This document shows positions 40,803-50,584 of a DNA stretch of 64,000 nt, one piece after another. The translations under genes and the position numbers were made by a program. Each line of letters begins with the position of its first letter. Position 1 is the first letter of the stretch. The notes under the pieces are model-generated. The model had not been told where the DNA came from and did not search any database. It was given only the letters and a program-made list of their open reading frames with translations. The stretch comes from Clostridiales bacterium (lineage in GTDB: Bacteria; Bacillota; Clostridia; Oscillospirales; CAG-272): positions 1 through 64,000 of the forward strand of contig JAAVYP010000004.1 of NCBI GenBank assembly GCA_022791195.1. Direction: 5' to 3'.

Positions 40803-42179
40803 CTATTCTTTTATCTCTTTTGTAAGTTCTTCGATTTCCAGCTCTAAGAGCGGTTTGTTTTTGATTTCATTTTCGATCACGCTAAGACTTGACATAATGG
40901 TGGTATGATTGCGGTCAAATTCAAGCCCGATTTTCGGCAGGGAAAGAGAGGTAATATTGCGGATAATATAAATGGCAATATTACGGGCGCGCACAATTTC
41001 TTGGTTGCGCTTTTTGCCGCGGATTTCTTCTTCCGAAACGCCGTATTTTTTGGAGACCGACGAAATGACCTTGCTCACTAAGGAAGAATCCGACTCGCGG
41101 CCGGTCACAATATCCGAGATACAGTGCATGGCCAGATCAACCGTGACCGGCACATTATTTAAAAAGGACTGGGCCGCGATCTTTTTGATGGCCCCTTCCA
41201 TCTGACGGACGTTGCTTTTTAAATTCTCTGCTAAAAATTCAAAGACAACATTGGGAATATCCGCATGAAAGCTTTTGGCTTTGTTTTGCATGATCGCGAT
41301 GCGCAGCTCATAGTCGGGCACCTGAATATCGGCCAGAAGACCCCATTCAAACCGGTTTTTCAGCCGGTCCTCAAGCGGTTTGATATCCTTTGGCGGCCGG
41401 TCAGACGTCAGCACGATTTGTTTATTGTCTTCGTACAGTGTATTAAAGGTATGGAAAAATTCTTCCTGGGTAGAGTTTTTGCCGGCGATGAACTGAATAT
41501 CGTCGATCAGCAGCATGTCGGCCTTGCGGTATTTTTCACGGAATTTCAGTGTCGTGGCATTGGCAATAGCGGCAATGATTTCGTTGGTAAAATCCTCTCC
41601 CTTTGCATAGACGATTTTTGTGTCAGGATGGTGGCGCAGGGTTTCGTTGATCACGGCATAGAGCAAGTGGGTTTTGCCAAGGCCCGAGTCACCGTAAATA
41701 AAAAGGGGATTATAACCGGCCGCAGAGCCTTCACGGGCGACAGCCGTGCAGGCTGCATGGGCGAAGGTGTTGGAAGAACCGACGATAAAATTGTCAAAGG
41801 TATAGCGGGAATCAAAAAAATTGCCGTATTTGTCGCTGCCCTCTTCCACAAATTCAGGCACATTGTCCGAAAGCGAAGAAACGGGCGGGGCCGACACAGG
41901 TGCTTGGTATTTGTCCAGCGAAACCGGCGCGTGTTCAGCCGATTCAAAAAAAACCGGCACGGCATAGCCAATTACCTCTGACAAAAAAAGAGCGACGTCG
42001 TCTGCATAACCCGAGGCAAGGGTTGTGCGAAGGTTGTCATTTTGGTTTTGAATGACAGCCGCCTGGTTGGAAAGAAAAATCAGTTCGGTGTCTTTGAAAA
42101 AAAGGTCCATAATCACCGAAGAATATTTAAGAGCAAGCTTTTGCAGCGTCAGATTCCATATTTCTGTGTAGGAGTTCAT
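40803..42179 (-). CDS. dnaA: Chromosomal replication initiator protein DnaA
   Basis: YTFDNFIVGSSNTFAHAACTAVA, PLFIYGDSGLGKTHLLYAVIN, LLIDDIQFIAGKNSTQEEFFHTFN, FDRNHTTIMSS; start MNSYTEIW at 42179. Confidence 0.97.
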   Translation of the reverse strand: MNSYTEIWNLTLQKLALKYSSVIMDLFFKDTELIFLSNQAAVIQNQNDNLRTTLASGYADDVALFLSEVIGYAVPVFFESAEHAPVSLDKYQAPVSAPPVSSLSDNVPEFVEEGSDKYGNFFDSRYTFDNFIVGSSNTFAHAACTAVAREGSAAGYNPLFIYGDSGLGKTHLLYAVINETLRHHPDTKIVYAKGEDFTNEIIAAIANATTLKFREKYRKADMLLIDDIQFIAGKNSTQEEFFHTFNTLYEDNKQIVLTSDRPPKDIKPLEDRLKNRFEWGLLADIQVPDYELRIAIMQNKAKSFHADIPNVVFEFLAENLKSNVRQMEGAIKKIAAQSFLNNVPVTVDLAMHCISDIVTGRESDSSLVSKVISSVSKKYGVSEEEIRGKKRNQEIVRARNIAIYIIRNITSLSLPKIGLEFDRNHTTIMSSLSVIENEIKNKPLLELEIEELTKEIKE

Positions 42180-42374
42180 ATTGTACATTCCGTTTCTTGA
42201 TTTGACATAGGCCAAAGGCGGAAAAAAAGGCCGCCGGCCGGGGTACGTCAAATTACTTCATAATTATATTAAATTATACCATAGAAACAGAAAATGGACA
42301 AGGGCTTTTCCAAAAGTTTTGCACAGGCACCGGGAAAAGGAAAAGGGAATTTTTTTGGAAAGTTATGAAAACTC

Positions 42375-42404
42375 TTGACAAGCAGCTTTGGTTTACAGTA
42401 TAAT
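42375..42404 (+). promoter_or_regulatory. sigmaA-type promoter for rpmH operon
   Basis: ttgaca (42375-42380) - 18 bp - tataat (42399-42404). Confidence 0.85.
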
Positions 42405-42453
42405 GAACAAAGCCACAAGGAAAGAGATGCAATGAAAGAGAGGTGCATGGAGG

Positions 42454-42588
42454 ATGGTAAGAACCTATCAGCCAAAAAAACGGCAAAGACAAAAAGAGCA
42501 CGGATTTCGCAAAAGAATGAGAACGGCAAACGGAAGAAAAGTATTACATAGACGCCGTGCAAAAGGCAGAGCGAAGTTAAGCTATTAA
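42454..42588 (+). CDS. rpmH: 50S ribosomal protein L34
   Basis: Translated from sequence: [44 protein letters not shown]; below ORF-track size cutoff. Confidence 0.96.
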   Translation: MVRTYQPKKRQRQKEHGFRKRMRTANGRKVLHRRRAKGRAKLSY

Positions 42589-42673
42589 GCAAGGCTGCGC
42601 CAAAAACAGCAAAACCACCGACCTTTTTCGGTGTTTTTTGTTATTGGTGCAGAAAAAGCGAAATGATTGCAAC

Positions 42674-43048
42674 ATGAAAGAAACGCCGATAAGAGAAAAT
42701 CATTTGTATGCAAAGGCATATGCGGCGGGCAGGAAATATGTGGGCCGGTATTGTGTGGTCTATGTATTGGCTGACCGGCATGCAAAGCTGTTGGCCAAGC
42801 GGCATCCGAACAAAGAAAAGGTCAATCGCATTGGCTTAACCGTAACCAAGAAAATCGGAGGCGCGGTGGAACGAAACCGCGTCAAGCGGATCATCAGAGC
42901 GGCGCTTCGGAGTATCACAGGCAAAAAGACGATAAGCACAGGGTATTTGATTGTGATTGTGGCACGCCCTGCCGCTCTTTCGGCAAAGTCGACGGATCTG
43001 GAAAAGGATTTAGCGGCCGCCTTTGCGAAATTTGGCATGTGTCAATGA
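42674..43048 (+). CDS. rnpA: Ribonuclease P protein component
   Basis: [33 protein letters not shown]; between rpmH and yidD. Confidence 0.95.
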   Translation: MKETPIRENHLYAKAYAAGRKYVGRYCVVYVLADRHAKLLAKRHPNKEKVNRIGLTVTKKIGGAVERNRVKRIIRAALRSITGKKTISTGYLIVIVARPAALSAKSTDLEKDLAAAFAKFGMCQ

Positions 43049-43272
43049 AGAAGCTCTGTATTTTTTTAATCAAGCTGTATCAAAAAGTGCTCTCCCCGTT
43101 GAAAGCGCCCTGCTGTCGGTTTACGCCGAGCTGTTCACAATATGCGGCAGAGGCCTTTGAAAGATGGGGTTTTTTTGTAGGCGGCTATTTGACGCTGTTT
43201 CGCATCGTCAGGTGCAATCCATTTTGCAAAGGCGGGTATGACCCGGTTCCAGAGAAAAAAAGAAAGCAATAA
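43039..43272 (+). CDS. yidD: Membrane protein insertion efficiency factor YidD
   Basis: [48 protein letters not shown]. Confidence 0.95.
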   Translation: MSMKKLCIFLIKLYQKVLSPLKAPCCRFTPSCSQYAAEAFERWGFFVGGYLTLFRIVRCNPFCKGGYDPVPEKKRKQ

Positions 43273-44437
43273 CGAGGTAGTAGAAAACTTGGATACCTTA
43301 TATCGAATACTGGCCATGCCATTAAACTGGTTTTACAACATCAGCGGCAGCTATGTCATCGCCATGATCTTATATGGCTTGCTGATCAAACTGGTTTTAT
43401 TTCCGTTTGGCATAAAGCAGCAGAAAAGCATGCTCAAACAGGCGTCAATGCGGCCGAAAGAGATGGCCATCCGCAAGCGGTACGCGGGACGGGATGATAA
43501 AAAAACCCAGATGAAAATGCAGGAAGAGCTGCAAAAGCTGTATCAGAGCGAGGGGTATAATCCCATGTCGGGCTGCGGTCCGGCGCTGATTCAGCTGCCG
43601 GTTATCTGGATTTTGTATCGTATTGTGTACGGACCGATGCTGTATATTTTAGGCATTGGCAAGGATGTTTGTCAAAACATGGCGGCGTATGCCGGAGAAA
43701 TTGCCGGACGCAGCTTTAATTATAAAGATCAGCTGCAATGGATGGACGTCGTAGCGAAAAACTTTGACGATTTTAAACAGAATGTAGCCGGATTTGCCGA
43801 TCATTTTGCCACCGAGGCGGATTTTACGAATTTTGTGGATAAATTCAAGATATTCGGCGTCGATCTGACCCAAAAACCGCAGCAGGTGTTTGGTGAATGG
43901 ACAGGCGCGGCGATCGCGATTGTGGCCATTCCTGTGCTGGTATTTCTGGCCCAGTATATATCGATGAAGGTCACCCGGAAGATGTCATATCAGGCGATGC
44001 CGGACGCACAAAATGCGGCCAGCATGAAGATTTTGGATATCGGAATGCCGCTGATGACCTTGTATATGGCCTTTATTTTTCCTGCGCTGCTTGGCATTTA
44101 CTGGATTGAAAATTCACTGCTTGCCATGATTCAGCAAATCATATTGAAGAAAATGTATCCGATACCGGTCTTTACCGAAGAGGATTATAAAAAAGCGGAA
44201 AAAGAACTGAACGGCAAACGGAAAGCAGCCAAAAAATCGGGCGGCAGTGTGAAAAAACACAATCCGAAATCGCTGCATCATATCGATGATGATGAGGACG
44301 AAGAGGATGGCTCTGCCAGTGAAAGCAGAACGACAAAGACAGAACAAAAGAAAAGCAAGAAGAATGCGTTCATAGAGCCAGCGGCGTTAAAAGAAGAGCC
44401 GGGCGCCGAAAAAGAAAAAGAAACAGATGAAGCATGA
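43238..44437 (+). CDS. yidC: YidC/Oxa1 family membrane protein insertase (start may lie downstream)
   Basis: [78 protein letters not shown]. Confidence 0.95.
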   Translation: MTRFQRKKESNNEVVENLDTLYRILAMPLNWFYNISGSYVIAMILYGLLIKLVLFPFGIKQQKSMLKQASMRPKEMAIRKRYAGRDDKKTQMKMQEELQKLYQSEGYNPMSGCGPALIQLPVIWILYRIVYGPMLYILGIGKDVCQNMAAYAGEIAGRSFNYKDQLQWMDVVAKNFDDFKQNVAGFADHFATEADFTNFVDKFKIFGVDLTQKPQQVFGEWTGAAIAIVAIPVLVFLAQYISMKVTRKMSYQAMPDAQNAASMKILDIGMPLMTLYMAFIFPALLGIYWIENSLLAMIQQIILKKMYPIPVFTEEDYKKAEKELNGKRKAAKKSGGSVKKHNPKSLHHIDDDEDEEDGSASESRTTKTEQKKSKKNAFIEPAALKEEPGAEKEKETDEA

Positions 44438-44451
44438 AAAGGTGATGTAAA

Positions 44452-45105
44452 GTGGAAAACGAGCTTATCAGCACAGGCAAAACCGTCGAAGCAGCGCTGC
44501 AAAGCGCGGCCGGACAGTTGGGCATCGAAGCAGACCAATTGGAATATGAAGTCATCGCAGAAGCAAAAAAAGGATTTCTTGGGATAGGAGAAGTGCCGGC
44601 CAAGGTGCGCATTTTCCTGCCAAAAGAAGAAGAGGAAGCAAACGAGAGTGACGCAGCCGAACGGTTTATCGACACTCTGTTAGCGAATATGGATATTCAC
44701 GCCGAGGTGCAGGTCGAAAATGGAGAGGACGGCAGCAAAGAAATCCGCATTTATGGGGATGAGGCAAGCGTTTTGATCGGCCACCATGGCGATACGCTGG
44801 AGGCGCTGCAATACTTAGTGAATCTGGCAGCAAACAAACGGGCAAAAGAGGAAGAAAAAAAGGAATACATCCGCATCCATATGGATATAGAGGATTACCG
44901 CGCCCGCAGAGCCGATACCCTGCGTGCACTGGCCAGAAGAATGGCAGACAAGGTGCAGCGGTATGGACGCAGCATGGCGTTAGAACCCATGCCGGCCTAT
45001 GAAAGAAGAATTATTCATGCGGAGCTTCAGCAGGTGGAGGGGATTACAACCCATTCGATTGGCAACGAGAGCAACCGGCGGGTTGTCATTTCAAAAAAGA
45101 AATAA
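44452..45105 (+). CDS. jag: Jag/KhpB RNA-binding protein (Jag_N, KH, R3H), GTG start
   Basis: STGKTVEAALQSAAGQLGIEADQLEYEVIAEAKKGFLGIG; GHHGDTLEALQYLVNLAANK; RIIHAELQQVEGITTHSIGNESNRRVVI. Confidence 0.94.
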   Translation: MENELISTGKTVEAALQSAAGQLGIEADQLEYEVIAEAKKGFLGIGEVPAKVRIFLPKEEEEANESDAAERFIDTLLANMDIHAEVQVENGEDGSKEIRIYGDEASVLIGHHGDTLEALQYLVNLAANKRAKEEEKKEYIRIHMDIEDYRARRADTLRALARRMADKVQRYGRSMALEPMPAYERRIIHAELQQVEGITTHSIGNESNRRVVISKKK

Positions 45106-45110
45106 AAGAA

Positions 45111-45139
45111 GCGGTGCTGATATGACAGCACCGTTTTTT
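45111..45139 (+). terminator. Intrinsic terminator after jag
   Basis: gcggtgctg-atatga-cagcaccgttttttt. Confidence 0.85.
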
Positions 45140-45299
45140 ACTATAGAAAATTTTTTGTTTCCTGACAATAGCGGTGTTAAGATGAAAATGCCGATTTTGT
45201 CTTATTTTATAGTGGCAGCGGGGTGAAAAACGAACCGGGGAGCAAATCTCCATCAAAAGCCAACCGCTTCCCTTGGTTTTTTAAGGAAGTTGAAGCATA

Positions 45300-45700
45300 T
45301 CCTTTGCGAAGGCGAAATTTTGTGGTATAATGAAGCAAATCGAAGATTTGCTTCTAAAGTTTATCTTACAACCTGCAAGGCTGTATTCCGGCAAAGCCAG
45401 AACCGATAAACTTCAAGACAGCTAAAATTCTATAGTATCCGTAAGCAAACCTATGGTTGGCTTCTAAAATTTAACTGAACGTGCATTTGCACGCTCTGCC
45501 GGTAATACCGGCATCGTTAAATTTTAAGGAAGTGGAAACTTTGTAGTATCCATAAGCAAACCTACGGTTGGCTTCTAAAGTTTATATTTTCACTTTTACA
45601 AGTGAAATTTTGGCTTTGCTGAAAACGCCCGACTTCCAGCGTTGCTGGAACGTCGTACTTCCGGTTTGCTTAACCTTCATCGTGTAATCGAAGCAAATTA
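45300..45700. repeat. Palindromic modular repeat family B, copy B1
   Basis: gaagcaaatcgaagatttgcttc; aagcaaacctayggttggcttctaaa (twice); cgtgcatttgcacg; gccggtaataccggc. ~130 nt closely matches the complement of B2. Confidence 0.88.
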
Positions 45701-45743
45701 AAAATTGAATGATAACTTCATCTGCTTTTTTAAAGGAGTGTTC

Positions 45744-46871
45744 ATGCTGCGTTTTATCCATTGTGCTGATTTACATATTGACTCGGCGTTTGCCAAGCTA
45801 AGTCCGGCCCGCCGCAAAGAAAAGCGAGAACAGCTTTTTGAAAGCTTTAACCGCATGATCGACCTCATCCGGCGGGAAAATCTGCCCGTTTGCCTGATTG
45901 CCGGGGATTTGTTCGATACGCCCAACCCCTCGCCAAGCGCGATCGAGGTGGTGCGTTCGGGCTTTGCCTGTGCCGATGGCTGTCATTTTTTCATTACACC
46001 GGGCAATCACGATCCCTATATACCCGGCGGCGTCTATGCCCAAACGGATTTTGGAGCCAATGTCACCGTCTTTACTGAACAAACCCTGCAAAAAATCACC
46101 CTCGACGAAGAAAATGCAGATATTTACGGCTTTGCCTTTACCCAGAAAAGCATGGAAACACCGCCGGCGCTCGTGCCGGACGAAACCGATTCCGACCGTA
46201 TGCGCATTTTGATTGCGCATGCTGATTTGTCCGGCAAAGACAGCGCCTATTGTCCGCTGACCGAAAAAGATATCCTGGAAGCCGGCTTCGACTACACCGC
46301 CCTTGGCCATCTGCACAACAAGGCCGGCATCCGCCAAATCGGCCCTGCCTATTACGGCTACGCCGGCTGCCTGTGCGGCAGAGACTTTGGCGAACTGGGC
46401 GAAAAAGGCGCGTTTCTCTGCGAGCTGACCAAACAAGCGGGTGTTTCTTCCATGCAGCATACGTTTGTGCCCCTTGCACCGGTGCAATATGTGGAAACAG
46501 CGGTGGATATCACCGGCTGCGCTTCGGACGGCGCCGCGGCCGACCGCGTTTTGCAGGCCTTTGCCGGGTCTGCCTTTCCGCTTGGCGGAGAGGTTCGGTT
46601 GGTTTTAACCGGCGAAACTCCGCCCGACTATGTGCCGGGCAGCGCGCTTGCGGCCCTGCTGCGTATAGAGGGAACCTTTGAAATCATAGACCGCACAAGA
46701 CCCCTTTATCAGTTAGAGGCCCTCAAAGAAGAGCCAGGCCTTCGCGGCGAATTTGTGCGGCTGCTGCTGCCCCTTTTGCAAGAGGGAGACAGCGAGGAAA
46801 AGAAGCAGGCCGAATTGGCCCTGCGCTTCGGGCTGCAAGCCATGAACGGAGGGGACCTGCATGAAATATGA
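45744..46871 (+). CDS. Metallophosphoesterase, SbcD/Mre11-like (YhaO family)
   Basis: MLRFIHCADLHIDSAFAKLSPARR..LIAGDLFDTPNPSPSA..FFITPGNHDPY..DYTALGHLHNK phosphodiesterase motifs. Confidence 0.9.
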   Translation: MLRFIHCADLHIDSAFAKLSPARRKEKREQLFESFNRMIDLIRRENLPVCLIAGDLFDTPNPSPSAIEVVRSGFACADGCHFFITPGNHDPYIPGGVYAQTDFGANVTVFTEQTLQKITLDEENADIYGFAFTQKSMETPPALVPDETDSDRMRILIAHADLSGKDSAYCPLTEKDILEAGFDYTALGHLHNKAGIRQIGPAYYGYAGCLCGRDFGELGEKGAFLCELTKQAGVSSMQHTFVPLAPVQYVETAVDITGCASDGAAADRVLQAFAGSAFPLGGEVRLVLTGETPPDYVPGSALAALLRIEGTFEIIDRTRPLYQLEALKEEPGLRGEFVRLLLPLLQEGDSEEKKQAELALRFGLQAMNGGDLHEI

Positions 46872-47553
46872 CATTTTGTTGTTAGACGCCGACGACACCC
46901 TGTTCGACTTTGGCCAGTGCGAACGGGCCGCCCTGCAAAACACCCTGTGCAGCGCCGGTCTGCCCTTTAGCCAAGCGATTTATGAGGACTATTCGGCCAT
47001 CAACCTCTCCTTTTGGAAAATGTTGGAGCGGGGCGAAATTGACCGGGATGCGCTAAAGACAAAGCGCTTTGAGGTGCTGGCCGAGCGAACCGGGCTTCGC
47101 CTTGACGCGGCTGCGATCAACCGGCGTTATGGCGAGGAGATGGCCGGGCAGCATTTTTTGATCGAGGGCGCGCGCGATTTTGTCGAAAAAGCCGCCCGCC
47201 TGTGTCGGCTGTATATTGTAACCAACGGCATGGCCCTTTCGCAAGAAAGGCGCTTTGTTGACGCGGGCCTTGTGCCTTATATAACCGACATATTTATTTC
47301 AGAAAAAATCGGGACGGCCAAGCCGGACAAGGCGTTTTTCGACCATGTATTCGCGGCCATTCCTGATTTTGATGCCGGGAAAACCCTGATCGTCGGCGAC
47401 AGCTTGTCCAGCGATATCGCCGGCGGCATCAACGCGGGCATTGACACCTGTTGGTTTAATCCTGCGGGCGCGCTCAACCACACCGCGCTGCAGCCTGTCT
47501 ATGAAGTGCGCACGCTGCAGGGGGTGCTGACCATCATCAGCGATAAGGGCTGA
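46861..47553 (+). CDS. HAD-superfamily noncanonical pyrimidine nucleotidase, YjjG family
   Basis: MKYDILLLDADDTLFDFGQCERAALQNTL; YIVTNGMALSQERRF; AKPDKAFFDHVF; LIVGDSLSSDIAGGINAGIDTCWFNP. Confidence 0.9.
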   Translation: MKYDILLLDADDTLFDFGQCERAALQNTLCSAGLPFSQAIYEDYSAINLSFWKMLERGEIDRDALKTKRFEVLAERTGLRLDAAAINRRYGEEMAGQHFLIEGARDFVEKAARLCRLYIVTNGMALSQERRFVDAGLVPYITDIFISEKIGTAKPDKAFFDHVFAAIPDFDAGKTLIVGDSLSSDIAGGINAGIDTCWFNPAGALNHTALQPVYEVRTLQGVLTIISDKG

Positions 47554-47623
47554 AAACAAAGCAAGACGGATACAATTTGTGTCTTGAGCCGCCGGCGAAT
47601 CCGGCACAAAGCAAAAGAAAGGA

Positions 47624-49912
47624 ATGGTCATGACGATGTTCATCAAGAACATTTATATCGGCACCTTTGGCCCGATACAAGACAAAAAATTTGACTTTCA
47701 AAATAAAATCAATTTGATTGAGGGAGACAACGAGTCGGGCAAAAGTACGATTTGCGCCTTTATTAAGTTTATGTTTTTCGGGCTGTCCGCGAAGAGTGTC
47801 AGCGGGCTGTCTGCCAAAGGCACCAGCGGGCTGTCCGACCGCAAAAAGTACATCCCGTTTGAATCAAACTGCGCCTTCGGCACCATGACCCTGCACACGG
47901 GCAAGGACGGTGGAGAGGGCGAAGACTATCTGATTGAGCGGCGCATTACCCTCACAGGCAAAACCGCCGCCAAGGATGAATACCGCATTCTGTCGCTCGC
48001 CACCGGCCAGCCAGCCTTTGTGGGCATCGAACCTTGCGACGCCTTTTTGTCCATGAGCGAGGGACTGTTTTTGCGCACGGTCTATGTATCGCAGAAAATG
48101 GGGGCGGCGGTGGACGGCAAAGAAATCACCGCCGCACTGGAAAATCTGCTTTTCTCGGCCGAGGAATCGGTCGACTCGGCCAAGGCGATAAAAGAATTAG
48201 ACGCCGTTCGGGTCGAGCTGCTCTATAAAAACGGCAAGGGGGGCCGGCTCTATGAAGCGCAGGGCAAACGGGACGAGCTGCTCGCCAGGCTGGAACAAAC
48301 CAAAAGAGCAAGGCAGGAGCTGGCGGCAGAAGAAGAGCAGCTGCGGCGGCTGCAAAAGAGCGAAAGCGAAAACCAGCGGCTGACCACCGAAGCGCAGCAA
48401 AAAATCGAACAATACAACCAGGCCACCCTGCTCCAGTCTTTTGACAAGCTGCATCGGTTGGAGCAAAAGCAGGCGGCCCTGCAAGCCAAGCGGGCCAAGC
48501 TCACCCCGTCGGGCGGATTGCCCGAAACCGAAGAAATTCACATGGCCATTCGGCTCGCCTCTGAGCTAAGAGCGGCATGGCAGGATTTGGACCGGCTGCA
48601 GGATGCCTGGCAAAAATGCCGGAAGGAAGAGGGCACCGAAGGTGCCTTAGCGGCTTTCCTGGGGCAAAAAAAGACCGCCGCCCGTGCGAAAGCAGCCGGT
48701 TTTGTGGTACTGCTTGTCGGTCTTGCCGCCTGTATCGGCGGCTTTGTGATGACGGCTGGCCTGCTGACGGAGGCTGTCCCGGCGGTTCTTCCCTACGCGC
48801 TGTGGGGCTGCGGCGGCGCGCTGTTCGTGGCCAGCATCCTTTTGTTTGCCATGGGGGCGAAAAAGAGCCGAACAATCAAGCAGTTTTTCGCCATGTCCGG
48901 TGCGGAGCAAATGGAGAAAATTCGGTTATTAGAAAAACAGGCACTGGCACAGGCACAGCGGCAGAACACAGCTGAAACCGAACAGCAAAACACAGCCAAA
49001 ACCGACGCGGCGCTAAGTCAGTTGTTGGAAAAACGGGCGCAGGCAGAGGCGCTCGAAGACAGCGCGGCACAGCTTTGCCAAAAATACAGGGCGGCCTTTT
49101 CTTCGCCCGATTCGTTAGACGATCTGGCCGTGCGGCTGACGGCCGTCAAGGAAAACTGTCTCTCGCTTGAGAGCGAATGGCAGCAAATTGAAAAAGCGAA
49201 AGAGGAGCTGCGTGCGGCGCTGGCCGACGAAGAGGAAGAGACGCTGAAACAAAGCTTGCCGGCGCCGGCCGAAACCATTTTGCAGACTTATAATATCAAG
49301 GATTTGAAAAACCGACTTGCCTTCGGCACCGAAGCACAGGAGAGCATCCGCGCCAAGCGGAGCGAACTGGAAACCGCGCTTGCGGCCAAGCGTGCGGCGC
49401 TGGCCGACGAAGGGGAGCTTGCTGCCGAAATTGAGGAACAGACCGCGTTAATCGACATGCTGACTCTGCGCTACAACGCCGTTAAGTTAGCCTTAGACCG
49501 CATTGAGGAAGCGTCCCTGCGCATCAAAAGCAATGTGTCGCCGGCGCTGGCCGGCCGGGCCAGCGAGCTGATGTGCGCGGCCACCAAGGATAAATACGCC
49601 AAGCTGTGGATCGCCGATGACGTCTCCATGACCTATCAGGAGCCGGGCGGCTTTATGCGCAGTGTGGATTATTTGAGCCAGGGCACCAAGGACCTTGCCT
49701 ACATCGCGCTTCGCATTGCGCTGTGCGAGACTCTTTGCCAGGACAAGCAAATGCCCATGATTTTTGACGAAGCCTTTGCCGCGCTGGACGATCATCGTCT
49801 TGCGCAAATGCTTGCGGTGATTGCCGCGCGAGAGGGGCAGACACTGATTTTTACCTCGCACACAAGGGACAAGGCATTTCTTGACGATGCGCATGTGATT
49901 TCGCTGTCATAG
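47624..49912 (+). CDS. SbcC/Rad50-like AAA ATPase with internal TM pair (YhaN-like)
   Basis: Walker A LIEGDNESGKSTICAFIKFMFFG; long coiled coils; two TMs (FVVLLVGLAACIGGFVMTAG / VLPYALWGCGGALFVASILLFAMG); C-term SQGTKDLAYIALRIALCETL..MIFDEAFAALDDHRL. Confidence 0.9.
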   Translation: MVMTMFIKNIYIGTFGPIQDKKFDFQNKINLIEGDNESGKSTICAFIKFMFFGLSAKSVSGLSAKGTSGLSDRKKYIPFESNCAFGTMTLHTGKDGGEGEDYLIERRITLTGKTAAKDEYRILSLATGQPAFVGIEPCDAFLSMSEGLFLRTVYVSQKMGAAVDGKEITAALENLLFSAEESVDSAKAIKELDAVRVELLYKNGKGGRLYEAQGKRDELLARLEQTKRARQELAAEEEQLRRLQKSESENQRLTTEAQQKIEQYNQATLLQSFDKLHRLEQKQAALQAKRAKLTPSGGLPETEEIHMAIRLASELRAAWQDLDRLQDAWQKCRKEEGTEGALAAFLGQKKTAARAKAAGFVVLLVGLAACIGGFVMTAGLLTEAVPAVLPYALWGCGGALFVASILLFAMGAKKSRTIKQFFAMSGAEQMEKIRLLEKQALAQAQRQNTAETEQQNTAKTDAALSQLLEKRAQAEALEDSAAQLCQKYRAAFSSPDSLDDLAVRLTAVKENCLSLESEWQQIEKAKEELRAALADEEEETLKQSLPAPAETILQTYNIKDLKNRLAFGTEAQESIRAKRSELETALAAKRAALADEGELAAEIEEQTALIDMLTLRYNAVKLALDRIEEASLRIKSNVSPALAGRASELMCAATKDKYAKLWIADDVSMTYQEPGGFMRSVDYLSQGTKDLAYIALRIALCETLCQDKQMPMIFDEAFAALDDHRLAQMLAVIAAREGQTLIFTSHTRDKAFLDDAHVISLS

Positions 49913-49951
49913 AGAAAAGTTTTTTTCATGGTGCAGGACGGAGGAAGATAC

Positions 49952-49985
49952 ACCCCGCAGGATCGAAGGTTCTGCGGGGTTTTTG
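49952..49985 (+). terminator. Intrinsic terminator
   Basis: accccgcag-gatcgaaggtt-ctgcggggt-tttt. Confidence 0.85.
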
Positions 49986-49989
49986 TAAC

Positions 49990-50275
49990 CCCACGCCCCA
50001 CGATCAACAAATAGCATTTATGAATAGATACTTCTTTTTTCTTTGCAGCAGAAACAGCGTAGTTGTTTCTGCGGGTACCAAACCCCTACAACCCAGCAAG
50101 AGAAGCTATTGTTTTAAATAATCAAAAACTCTTTTTTCTCCTATGCGAGGGTTTCACCCCCACACCCCCTGTCCACAAGTAATCATATGGTAACTTATAT
50201 CAATAATTTCCTTTTTTCTTTGCAGGGGTACTAACCCCTGCACCCCGCAAACTTTTGCGCAAAAGTTTGACCAAA
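49990..50275. repeat. Dispersed repeat family A, copy A2 (inverted relative to A1 and A3)
   Basis: Reverse complement of the A1 modules, ending tttgcaggggtactaacccctgcaccccgcaaacttttgcgcaaaagtttgacc; includes a 22-bp palindrome at 50248-50269. Confidence 0.8.
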
Positions 50276-50285
50276 ACCATGCCAC

Positions 50286-50310
50286 GCGAATTGCCTGAAG
50301 AGCAATTCGC
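50286..50310. repeat. Perfect 9-bp stem hairpin
   Basis: gcgaattgc-ctgaaga-gcaattcgc. Confidence 0.8.
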
Positions 50311-50367
50311 TCACGCACCAAACGAGCAAAAATTTGTTAGAAATTTAGCGAGTGGCTCGTACTAACA

Positions 50368-50395
50368 TTGACAAGAATCCGAAGTTTGCTATTAT
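50368..50395 (+). promoter_or_regulatory. sigmaA-type promoter for candidate ncRNA
   Basis: ttgaca 50368-50373, 16-bp spacer, tattat 50390-50395. Confidence 0.65.
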
Positions 50396-50400
50396 GTTTG

Positions 50401-50523
50401 CGACAAGGGACTAAGGCAAAACGAACGAAAAGGTTTTCGTAGACCTTTCTGCGCTGTGCACAGCGCGGTTTATCTCATTCAATCGCCCTTGTCGTTAAGG
50501 GTGCAGTGCTGTTGGCTTTTTTG
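50401..50523 (+). ncRNA. Candidate standalone structured RNA (no family recognised)
   Basis: Closing stem cgacaaggg (50401-50409) / cccttgtcg (50486-50494); hairpin acgaaa-aggt-tttcgt (50425-50440); hairpin gcgctg-tgca-cagcgc (50451-50466); T-run at 50517-50522; no ORF. Confidence 0.45.
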
Positions 50524-50584
50524 CTTGCTTTGTGGCGGGTTCTTCACTTTGCTTTAAACAAATTTCACTACACGTTGAGGCATT

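Noticed and set aside
41265-41981. 238-aa plus-strand ORF
   Set aside because: Antisense to dnaA AAA+ domain; shadow ORF.
42250-42374. DnaA boxes in dnaA-rpmH spacer
   Set aside because: AT-rich but no nonamer within one mismatch of TTATCCACA that I could find by eye.
42269-42592. 107-aa minus-strand ORF
   Set aside because: Antisense to rpmH and its promoter; hydrophobic shadow translation.
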